Shown in pieces: positions 1-6,574 of a DNA stretch of 57,932 bases; the first letter of the stretch is position 1, and each line of letters starts with the position of its first letter. The stretch lies in contig JAZNEP010000060.1 of assembly GCA_045588655.1 (NCBI GenBank), positions 1 to 57,932 on the forward strand, written 5' to 3'. Origin of the DNA: SVFI01 sp045588655 (lineage in GTDB: Bacteria > Bacillota > Clostridia > Lachnospirales > Lachnospiraceae). Position numbers and translations under genes: made by a program. A model generated the notes under the pieces. It saw only the letters and a program-made list of their open reading frames with translations, did not search any database and was not told the DNA's origin.

Positions 1-62
1 CCCAAACCAACCCCAAATCAACCCCAAACCAAGCAAAAACCAAGCAAAAACCAACCCCAAAT
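1..62. repeat. C/A-rich imperfect short tandem repeat
   Basis: The first 62 bases consist only of C-runs and A-runs with two G and two T, built from variants of CCAACCCCAAAT and CCAAGCAAAAA. The complementary strand carries several GGGG/GGG tracts separated by 7-base T-rich loops, a pattern compatible with a G-quadruplex. The repeat is cut by the window edge. Confidence 0.55.
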
Positions 63-113
63 CCTACTCGAAGCGTGCTCGAGACCAAAACAACAAGGGA
101 AGAGAAAGAATGA
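1..113 (+). CDS. Possible 3' end of an upstream gene (Pro/Thr/Lys/Gln-rich tail)
   Basis: Frame 3 is open from the window edge to a TGA at 111-113 and encodes a low-complexity tail rich in Pro, Thr, Asn, Lys and Gln, ending TREEKE. The TGA overlaps the ATG of the next gene (ATGA), as usual for coupled genes in one operon. The DNA is a short imprecise repeat of CCAACCCCAAAT and CCAAGCAAAAA. Frame 1 is also open to 120, so the frame is not proven. No function can be given from this fragment. Confidence 0.35.
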   Translation, partial: QTNPKSTPNQAKTKQKPTPNPTRSVLETKTTREEKE

Positions 114-622
114 AAATTAGAAGAGCAGATATATCAGATATGGAAGGAATCAACAAATTACTGCGACAGGTTTTGATGGTTCATCACAAGGGAAGACCGG
201 ATTTGTTTAAGCCGAATGCGAAAAAATATACAGATGAAGAATTGGAATGTATCATTACAAATGATGCGACCCCAATTTTTGTCGCAACACAACAGAGTGA
301 AAGTGGAAATGCGGAGGTAGAAGAAATACTGGGATATGCATTTTGTATTTTTCAGCAACATACGGATAACAATATCCTTACCGATGTAAAAACATTGTAT
401 ATCGACGACCTATGTGTGGATGAAGATAAGCGAGGAATGCATATCGGAAAGAAACTGTATGAGTATGTGATTTCGTTTGCAAAGCAACAGAATTGCTATA
501 ATGTGACGCTGAATGTATGGTCATGTAATGAAGCGGCGATGTGCTTTTATGAAAAGTGCGGGCTTGTTCCGCAAAAGATTGGAATGGAAATTATTTTGCA
601 AGAAAAGAAAGAGAAGATTTGA
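110..622 (+). CDS. GNAT family N-acetyltransferase
   Basis: A 170-residue single-domain GNAT protein that would transfer an acyl group from acyl-CoA to an amine; the substrate is unknown. The N-terminus MKIRRADISDMEGINKLL is the usual beta1-alpha1 start. The central strands lead to DDLCVDEDKRGMHIGKKLYE, which contains the acetyl-CoA pyrophosphate loop (RGMHIGKKL fits R/Q-x-x-G-x-G/A). Near the C-terminus, NEAAMCFYEKCGLVPQ is the typical motif B end. The start has AAGGGA about 8 bases upstream and overlaps the previous frame by ATGA. RimI/PhnO-like by length. Confidence 0.88.
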   Translation: MKIRRADISDMEGINKLLRQVLMVHHKGRPDLFKPNAKKYTDEELECIITNDATPIFVATQQSESGNAEVEEILGYAFCIFQQHTDNNILTDVKTLYIDDLCVDEDKRGMHIGKKLYEYVISFAKQQNCYNVTLNVWSCNEAAMCFYEKCGLVPQKIGMEIILQEKKEKI

Positions 623-760
623 TACAGAAACATAGGAGAATCGAGAGAGAATCGCTAGCCAAAATCCGGATAATTTGATATACTAAATATATTATAATTG
701 CTTTGTGGGGAAGCAGATGGAGCAGGTAAATGAAGCAGCAAAAAAGGATATGTGTAGCGT

Positions 761-1375
761 ATGGCAGATAAAGTATATCTCACAAATCTAAATGAAGGAC
801 AGGAGATCGCCCTTGTATGTAAAATTCCTATGCAGGAAAATGAAATAGAGTTCAAGGCTACAGTTGCGGAAAAGAATACACAGTATCTGCTTTTGGATGT
901 TCCAAAGGTCGACGATAAGCGCCTTTCATTTAAGGGCGTAACCACAGCGATACAGGCAGAGCATGAAGGTGGCGTGTATCAGTTTTCCCCATGTAGTGTT
1001 GTGTTCTACAAGGGATTTTATGTGGCACAATGTCAAAAGGAAGGGCGAAAAATTAATCGCCGTAAAAATTTCCGCGTTGGCGTCAGTATAGTTGGTAGTA
1101 TGATACGTGGTGGAGACAGTCCGGTCAATGTCTATGTGAGAGATGTGAGCGCAAGCGGATTTTCGATTACGACAGAGCGCATATTAAACATTGGCGAAGA
1201 AATCACAGTTCGATATTCGGATCTTGGGATTAAGATGTCTTTAACGGGAAAAATCGTTCGCGTGGTGGAAGACGAAGGAAAAAATGTCTATGGACTTACG
1301 ATGGAAAGAGAAAGTCCGGCCATTGCCAGTTATGTACAACAGAAACAAAGAGATATATTGAGAAAGAGAAGATAA
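761..1375 (+). CDS. PilZ domain protein (YcgR-like flagellar brake type)
   Basis: A 204-residue protein with an N-terminal beta-barrel-like region (about 1-95, YcgR-N type) and a C-terminal PilZ domain (about 98-200). The c-di-GMP binding signature is visible as RRKNFR (RxxxR) followed by VRDVSASGFSI (D/NxSxxG). Proteins of this kind bind cyclic di-GMP and act on flagellar motors or polysaccharide synthesis. No flagellar gene is near; a polysaccharide cluster lies 34 kb away, so the target is unknown. The ATG at 761 has only a weak AAGGAT upstream. No c-di-GMP riboswitch was seen in the 138-base upstream gap. Confidence 0.88.
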   Translation: MADKVYLTNLNEGQEIALVCKIPMQENEIEFKATVAEKNTQYLLLDVPKVDDKRLSFKGVTTAIQAEHEGGVYQFSPCSVVFYKGFYVAQCQKEGRKINRRKNFRVGVSIVGSMIRGGDSPVNVYVRDVSASGFSITTERILNIGEEITVRYSDLGIKMSLTGKIVRVVEDEGKNVYGLTMERESPAIASYVQQKQRDILRKRR

Positions 1376-1418
1376 GTGTATTGTTTTATTAAAAATACAA
1401 AAAAATGAAAATTCCCTA

Positions 1419-1447
1419 TTTACGAATTCACATTTACCCATTATAAT
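1419..1447 (+). promoter_or_regulatory. SigA-type promoter of the carB leader
   Basis: TTTACG at 1419-1424, a 17-base spacer and a perfect TATAAT at 1442-1447. Transcription should begin near 1454, giving a leader of about 230 bases before carB that holds a small ORF and a terminator. Confidence 0.8.
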
Positions 1448-1482
1448 GTAGCAAGTGGAAAAAATCATGCTGGAGGAAAAGG

Positions 1483-1581
1483 ATGAAAGCAAAGGGAACG
1501 TTACAGCTAAATCACCTGTTGGATTCGACAGTGGGTTTTTATTCCCTTTTTTCAGATTATTTTCCGATTTTAAAAGAATAG
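1483..1581 (+). CDS. Candidate 32-aa leader peptide of carB (pyrL-like)
   Basis: The ORF begins at ATG 1483 with GGAGG at 1472-1476 and ends with TAG at 1579-1581. The second half is coded by very U-rich mRNA and reads GFYSLFSDYFPILKE. The stop lies 12 bases before an intrinsic terminator and 100 bases before carB. This is the layout of the E. coli pyrBI leader (pyrL), where slow transcription through U tracts at low UTP lets a ribosome catch up and melt the terminator. The ORF and signals are seen; the UTP-sensing role is inferred. AAAGGGAA (1491-1498) can pair with TTCCCTTT (1542-1549), just before a U tract, a possible pause hairpin. Confidence 0.6.
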   Translation: MKAKGTLQLNHLLDSTVGFYSLFSDYFPILKE

Positions 1582-1592
1582 TTGTTTATTAG

Positions 1593-1624
1593 AAAAGTCA
1601 GTTACTATGAGTGCTGACTTTTTT
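1593..1624 (+). terminator. Intrinsic terminator in the carB leader (attenuator)
   Basis: AAAAGTCAG (1593-1601) pairs with CTGACTTTT (1614-1622); the inner ACU/AGU can also pair. A run of six T ends at 1624. It lies between the leader ORF and carB, downstream of the only clear promoter, so carB expression needs read-through. Confidence 0.75.
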
Positions 1625-1681
1625 CATGGAATGGCGTAAAATCCAGTAAACCAAATAAGTGAAGAAGAAGGAGAGGCTAAG

Positions 1682-4600
1682 ATGAGTAAAAGAGAAGACA
1701 TTAAAAAAGTATTGATCATCGGTTCGGGACCGATCATTATCGGACAGGCGTGTGAGTTTGATTATTCCGGAACACAGGCTTGTAAGGCTTTAAAACAGCT
1801 TGGATATCAGATTGTTCTTGTGAATTCAAACCCGGCGACGATTATGACAGACCCTGATACAGCGGATGTGACTTATATTGAACCGCTAAACGTAAAGAGA
1901 TTGGAGCAGATCATTGCAAAAGAACGTCCGGACGCAATCCTTCCGAATCTTGGAGGACAGTCAGGTCTCAACCTCTGTTCTGAGCTTGCAAAAGAAGGTG
2001 TGCTGGATAAATATAATGTAAAAGTTATCGGTGTTCAGGTAGATGCGATTGAGCGTGGAGAGGACCGTATTGAGTTTAAGAAGACCATGGACAGACTTGG
2101 CATTGAGATGGCAAGAAGTGAAGTGGCTTACACCGTAGAAGAAGCACTTGCAATTGCAGATAAATTAGGATACCCGGTTGTACTTCGTCCTGCATATACC
2201 ATGGGCGGCGAAGGTGGCGGTCTTGTATATAATGTAGAAGAATTAAAAACTGTTTGTGCACGTGGACTTCAGGCAAGTTTAGTAGGACAGGTTCTTGTAG
2301 AAGAGTCTATTCTCGGATGGGAAGAGCTGGAAGTGGAAGTGGTACGTGATTCCAAAGGACAGATGATTACAGTATGTTTCATCGAAAATATTGATCCGCT
2401 TGGTGTTCATACAGGTGATTCTTTCTGCTCAGCGCCGATGCTTACCATTTCCGAAGAATGTCAGGAGAGATTAAAAGAGCAGGCGTTCAAGATTGTAGAT
2501 GAAGTACAGGTAATTGGTGGTACCAATGTACAGTTTGCACATGATCCGGTTTCTGACCGTATCATCGTAATCGAGATTAATCCGAGAACATCACGTTCTT
2601 CTGCGCTCGCTTCCAAAGCAACCGGTTTCCCGATTGCACTCGTATCCGCGATGCTTGCATCAGGACTTACACTGGATGAGATTCCGTGTGGTGTAAACGG
2701 TACACTTGCAGACTACAAACCGGGCGGAGATTATATCGTTCTTAAGTTTGCAAGATGGGCATTTGAAAAATTCAAAGATTCTCAGGACAAACTCGGCACA
2801 CAGATGCGTGCGGTAGGTGAAGTCATGAGTATTGGTAAAACATATAAAGAAGCATTCCAGAAAGCAATCCGAAGCCTTGAAATCGGACGCTATGGTCTTG
2901 GTTTTGCAAGTGACTTCAATGAAAAGAGCAAAGAAGAACTTCTCAAGATGCTTGTGACTCCAACAAGTGAAAGACAGTTCATTATGTACGAAGCGCTTCG
3001 TAAAGGTGCAACAGTCGATGAATTGTTTGAACTCACAAAGATTAAAAAATACTTCATTGAACAAATGAAAGAGCTCGTAGAAGAGGAAGAACAGCTTCTT
3101 ACGATGAAGGGAAGTGTTCCTTCGAAAGAAGTAATGGAAAAAGCAAAGAAAGACGGTTTTGCAGACAGATACTTAAGCAAGCTTCTTGAAGTATCTGAGG
3201 ATGAAATCCGCAAAACAAGAATTTCTTACGGTATCACAGAAAGCTGGGAGCCGGTTCGCGTAAGCGGAACACAGGATAAGGCATATTATTACTCAACCTA
3301 CAATGTAGAGGATAAGACAACCGTAACAGATAAAAAGAAGATCATGATCTTAGGCGGTGGTCCAAACCGAATCGGACAGGGTATCGAATTTGACTACTGT
3401 TGTGTTCATGCGGCATTTGCATTAAAAGAACTCGGATTTGAAACCATCATTGTTAACTGTAACCCGGAAACAGTTTCAACGGACTATGATACATCAGATA
3501 AACTGTATTTCGAACCGCTGACACTGGAAGATGTTCTCAGTATTTACGAGAAAGAAAAACCGGTTGGTGTAATTGCACAGTTTGGTGGTCAGACTCCGCT
3601 GAATCTTGCAGCGGACCTTAAGAAAAACGGCGTAAATATTTTAGGTACTTCTCCTGAAATCATCGACATGGCAGAAGATAGAGATTTGTTCCGCAACATG
3701 ATGGAAAAACTTGAAATTCCGATGCCGGAAGCAGGAATGGCAGTTGATGTGGAAGAAGCACTTGAGATTGCAGAAAAGATCGGTTACCCGGTTATGGTTC
3801 GTCCTTCCTACGTTCTTGGCGGACGCGGAATGGAAGTAGTCAATGAACCGGAAGCACTTAAAAAATATATGGCAGCAGCAGTTGGTGTAACACCTGACAG
3901 ACCAATTCTGATTGACCGTTTCCTTCGTCACGCGACAGAGTGTGAAGCGGATGCGATTGCAGATGGCAAGACTGCATTTGTTCCGGCGGTTATGGAGCAT
4001 ATTGAGCTTGCTGGTGTACATTCAGGAGACTCTGCTTGTATTCTGCCTTCTAAGAATATCCCGGCAGAAACTGTGGAAACCATCAAAGAATATACGAGAA
4101 AAATCGCGGAAGAAATGGGCGTATGTGGTCTTATGAATATGCAGTATGCGATTGAGGATGGAAAAGTATATGTACTGGAAGCAAATCCTCGAGCATCCAG
4201 AACAGTACCGCTTGTTTCAAAAGTATGTAATGTCAAGATGGTAAAACTTGCAACAGAAATTATGACAAGAGAACTGACTGGAAAGACTTCTCCAATCGAA
4301 GGTATGAAGGAAGTAAAACCGACTTACTATGGTGTAAAAGAAGCCGTATTCCCATTCAACATGTTCCAGGAAGTTGACCCGGTACTCGGACCGGAAATGC
4401 GTTCGACAGGTGAAGTACTTGGACTTTCCAAGAGTGTGGGTGAAGCATTCTACAAAGCACAGGAAGCAACACAGACAAAACTTCCTAAGAAAGGAACCGT
4501 TCTTATTAGTGTAAATCGTAAGGATAAACCGGAAGTTGTGGAAGTGGCTAAGAAATTTGCAGAATGTGGATTTGATATTATGGCGACAGGAACTACCTAT

Positions 4601-4900
4601 GAACTTCTCATTCAGAATGGTCTGAAAGCGACTCGCGTGAATAAGATGATGGAAGGTAGACCGAATATTGTGGATGAAGTAACGAACGGAAAAATCCAGC
4701 TTATCGTCAATACACCGAAGGCAACAGAGGAATCTAAGTTTGATGACAGCTATATCCGTAAGACTGCTGTAAAAGCAAAAGTACCATACTTTACCACGAT
4801 GGCAGCTGCAAAAGCGACTGCAGAGGGAATTTATGCAGTGCTCAAAGAGGGCAATAGTGAAGTAATGTCCCTGCAGGAGATTCACGCAGCAATTAAATAA
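1682..4900 (+). CDS. carB: Carbamoyl-phosphate synthase large subunit
   Basis: Makes carbamoyl phosphate from glutamine-derived ammonia, bicarbonate and two ATP, for pyrimidine and arginine synthesis. At 1072 residues it is full length: first ATP-grasp half (start KKVLIIGSGPIIIGQACEFD; Gly-rich loop MGGEGGG), oligomerisation region about 400-550, second ATP-grasp half (KIMILGGGPNRIGQGIEFDY; loop GGRGMEV) and a C-terminal MGS-type regulatory domain from about 935 that usually binds UMP/IMP. The small subunit carA is not beside it, so this is an orphan carB unit in the window. SD AAGGAGAGG precedes the ATG. It is preceded by a leader peptide and terminator and followed by a strong terminator, so it is probably transcribed alone. 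Confidence 0.97.
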   Translation: MSKREDIKKVLIIGSGPIIIGQACEFDYSGTQACKALKQLGYQIVLVNSNPATIMTDPDTADVTYIEPLNVKRLEQIIAKERPDAILPNLGGQSGLNLCSELAKEGVLDKYNVKVIGVQVDAIERGEDRIEFKKTMDRLGIEMARSEVAYTVEEALAIADKLGYPVVLRPAYTMGGEGGGLVYNVEELKTVCARGLQASLVGQVLVEESILGWEELEVEVVRDSKGQMITVCFIENIDPLGVHTGDSFCSAPMLTISEECQERLKEQAFKIVDEVQVIGGTNVQFAHDPVSDRIIVIEINPRTSRSSALASKATGFPIALVSAMLASGLTLDEIPCGVNGTLADYKPGGDYIVLKFARWAFEKFKDSQDKLGTQMRAVGEVMSIGKTYKEAFQKAIRSLEIGRYGLGFASDFNEKSKEELLKMLVTPTSERQFIMYEALRKGATVDELFELTKIKKYFIEQMKELVEEEEQLLTMKGSVPSKEVMEKAKKDGFADRYLSKLLEVSEDEIRKTRISYGITESWEPVRVSGTQDKAYYYSTYNVEDKTTVTDKKKIMILGGGPNRIGQGIEFDYCCVHAAFALKELGFETIIVNCNPETVSTDYDTSDKLYFEPLTLEDVLSIYEKEKPVGVIAQFGGQTPLNLAADLKKNGVNILGTSPEIIDMAEDRDLFRNMMEKLEIPMPEAGMAVDVEEALEIAEKIGYPVMVRPSYVLGGRGMEVVNEPEALKKYMAAAVGVTPDRPILIDRFLRHATECEADAIADGKTAFVPAVMEHIELAGVHSGDSACILPSKNIPAETVETIKEYTRKIAEEMGVCGLMNMQYAIEDGKVYVLEANPRASRTVPLVSKVCNVKMVKLATEIMTRELTGKTSPIEGMKEVKPTYYGVKEAVFPFNMFQEVDPVLGPEMRSTGEVLGLSKSVGEAFYKAQEATQTKLPKKGTVLISVNRKDKPEVVEVAKKFAECGFDIMATGTTYELLIQNGLKATRVNKMMEGRPNIVDEVTNGKIQLIVNTPKATEESKFDDSYIRKTAVKAKVPYFTTMAAAKATAEGIYAVLKEGNSEVMSLQEIHAAIK

Positions 4901-4952
4901 TCAAGAACCGTTTTCGGTGATGGTAATATGTGAAACAAAGAAAATAGCAGGT

Positions 4953-4988
4953 GGTCGTAACCGCAAGGGCGGTTGCGACCGCTTTTTT
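4953..4988 (+). terminator. Rho-independent terminator of carB
   Basis: A 12-bp stem (GGTCGTAACCGC with GCGGTTGCGACC, one G-U pair) with loop AAGG is followed by GC and six T. Confidence 0.92.
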
Positions 4989-4990
4989 CC

Positions 4991-5019
4991 TTGTGAAAAG
5001 AGGGTGTGGATAGTATAAT
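4991..5019 (+). promoter_or_regulatory. SigA-type promoter for the methyltransferase gene
   Basis: TTGTGA at 4991-4996, a 17-base spacer and TATAAT at 5014-5019, directly after the carB terminator. It probably starts the transcript that runs through trmO, the GTPase-NYN gene and nudC. Confidence 0.75.
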
Positions 5020-5097
5020 CACACTAGAGATTAGCAGGAAGAATTGTTTTTACAAAACATAGAAAACACAAGCAAATAAGGGGAAATATAGAAACGT

Positions 5098-5874
5098 ATG
5101 ACAGAAGAACTGATTGCATATTATAACAAATTTAACGAGGATAAGAGACTATTGTCACGTCATGGACAGGTAGAATATATTACTTCCATGAAATATATAC
5201 ACCGCTATTTGGAAGGTATCCCCAATGCATGCATTTTGGATGTGGGAGCAGGAACCGGAAGATACAGCGTGGCGTTGGCAGAGGAAGGGTATGACGTTAC
5301 AGCCGTGGAGCTTGTAAAAAGCAATTTAGGCGTGCTAAAAAAGAAGGGCAGTACGGTAAAAGCATACCAGGGTAATGCCATGAAGCTTAGCAGATTTGCA
5401 GATCACAGCTTTGACCTTACCCTTGTCTTTGGCCCGATGTATCATTTGCATGCGTTTGAGGACAAGTGTAAGGCGCTGTCGGAGGCAAAGCGCGTGACAA
5501 AACCGGGAGGAGTCATATTGGTTGCGTACTGTATGAATGATTATAGTGTGCTTACCTATGCATTTCGGGAAAGGCATATTTTAGAGAGTATAGAAAAAGG
5601 AGTGCTGACGGAAGATTTTCGTTGCAAACCGGAAGCAAATCCATTGTACAGTGTTGTGCGAATCGAAGAGATTGATCAAATAAATGAAGCGGTTGGTCTT
5701 AAGAGAATACAGATAATTGCGGCGGATGGACCTGCGGATCACATGAGGCCGGTCATCAATGCACTGAGTGAAGAAGAGTTTTCGTGGTTTGTGAAATACC
5801 ATCTTGCAACCTGTGAAAGACAGGATATGATTGGCGCAAGTTCCCACACGGTAGATATTTTGTCTGTTTCATAA
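5098..5874 (+). CDS. Class I SAM-dependent methyltransferase
   Basis: A 258-residue Rossmann-fold methyltransferase. The SAM-binding motif I is ILDVGAGTGRYSVALA (about residues 45-60), followed by the acidic end of beta2 in VTAVEL and motif IV-like FDLTLVFGPMYHL; RVTKPGGVILVAY is the post-IV strand. The substrate is not evident. The family resembles generic methyltransferase domain 11/25 proteins of Firmicutes. The gene has its own promoter, an SD-like AAGGGGA 13 bases upstream, and trmO follows after 28 bases, so it may be the first gene of an RNA-related operon. Confidence 0.88.
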   Translation: MTEELIAYYNKFNEDKRLLSRHGQVEYITSMKYIHRYLEGIPNACILDVGAGTGRYSVALAEEGYDVTAVELVKSNLGVLKKKGSTVKAYQGNAMKLSRFADHSFDLTLVFGPMYHLHAFEDKCKALSEAKRVTKPGGVILVAYCMNDYSVLTYAFRERHILESIEKGVLTEDFRCKPEANPLYSVVRIEEIDQINEAVGLKRIQIIAADGPADHMRPVINALSEEEFSWFVKYHLATCERQDMIGASSHTVDILSVS

Positions 5875-5902
5875 TAGAAAGGATAAACAGAAAGAGGATC
5901 AC

Positions 5903-6574
5903 ATGAAAATAATAGCGCATATGTATACCGATTTTGATGAAAAATTTGGGATTCCGAGGCAAAGTGGATTAGTCGAAGGTGCAAAAGGACGTATTGTTTT
6001 TGAACCGGAATATCGTGTGAGGGACGCGTTTAGAGGATTGGAAAATTATTCCCATCTTTGGATTTTATGGCAATTTTCAGAGAGCATAAGAGAGGATTGG
6101 TCGCCGACAGTACGACCGCCAAGACTTGGTGGGAACAGACGAATGGGAGTGTTTGCAACCAGATCGCCGTTTCGTCCTAATCCGATTGGATTATCGTCGG
6201 TACGATTGGATGAAATCAGGTATGAAGAGGCAATCGGGCCGGTACTTATCGTTTCGGGAATTGACATGCTAAACGAGACACCGATTTATGATATCAAACC
6301 ATATTTGGCCTATTGTGACAGTCATGTGGATGCAGTGAGTGGATTTGCGGATCAAGTCAGAGAACACGCGCTGGAAGTGACCTATGAGCCACAGGTGGTG
6401 GAAGGTATTAAAAAAGAGATACTGCAAACCATATGTGAGTTGTTGCGTCAGGACCCTAGAACAGCATATGTAGAGGAAGAAGACAGAGTCTGGGGAATGA
6501 GCTATGGCGGGTACAATGTTCAGTTTAAAGTGAAGGAAAATGTGCTTTGTATTGTGGCACTGGAAAAAATATGA
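5903..6574 (+). CDS. trmO: tRNA (N6-threonylcarbamoyladenosine-37-N6)-methyltransferase TrmO
   Basis: A 223-residue TsaA/YaeB/TrmO protein. Known members use SAM to methylate t6A37 to m6t6A in threonine tRNAs, which tunes decoding of ACC/ACU. Family marks seen are GLVEGAKGRIVFEPEYRD-like strands, LENYSHLWILWQF, RPPRLGGNRRMGVFATRSPF and RPNPIGLSSVRL, all in the N-terminal beta-barrel domain (1-135); the C-terminal part carries the small TrmO-C region. RBS AGAGGA precedes the ATG. The TGA overlaps the next ATG by ATGA, so translation is probably coupled to the GTPase-NYN gene. Confidence 0.93.
   Translation: MKIIAHMYTDFDEKFGIPRQSGLVEGAKGRIVFEPEYRVRDAFRGLENYSHLWILWQFSESIREDWSPTVRPPRLGGNRRMGVFATRSPFRPNPIGLSSVRLDEIRYEEAIGPVLIVSGIDMLNETPIYDIKPYLAYCDSHVDAVSGFADQVREHALEVTYEPQVVEGIKKEILQTICELLRQDPRTAYVEEEDRVWGMSYGGYNVQFKVKENVLCIVALEKI

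Noticed and set aside
1660..1680. PyrR binding loop before carB (GAGAGGCT)
   Set aside because: It is the Shine-Dalgarno sequence of carB; the UCC part and the surrounding hairpin of a PyrR site are missing.
3641..4021. Further minus-strand open frames within carB and the butyrate genes
   Set aside because: Shadow frames of biased codon use without start signals.
4217..4885. 222-codon open frame on the minus strand of carB
   Set aside because: It lies fully antisense to carB, is rich in Cys/Phe/His from complemented codons and has no RBS.
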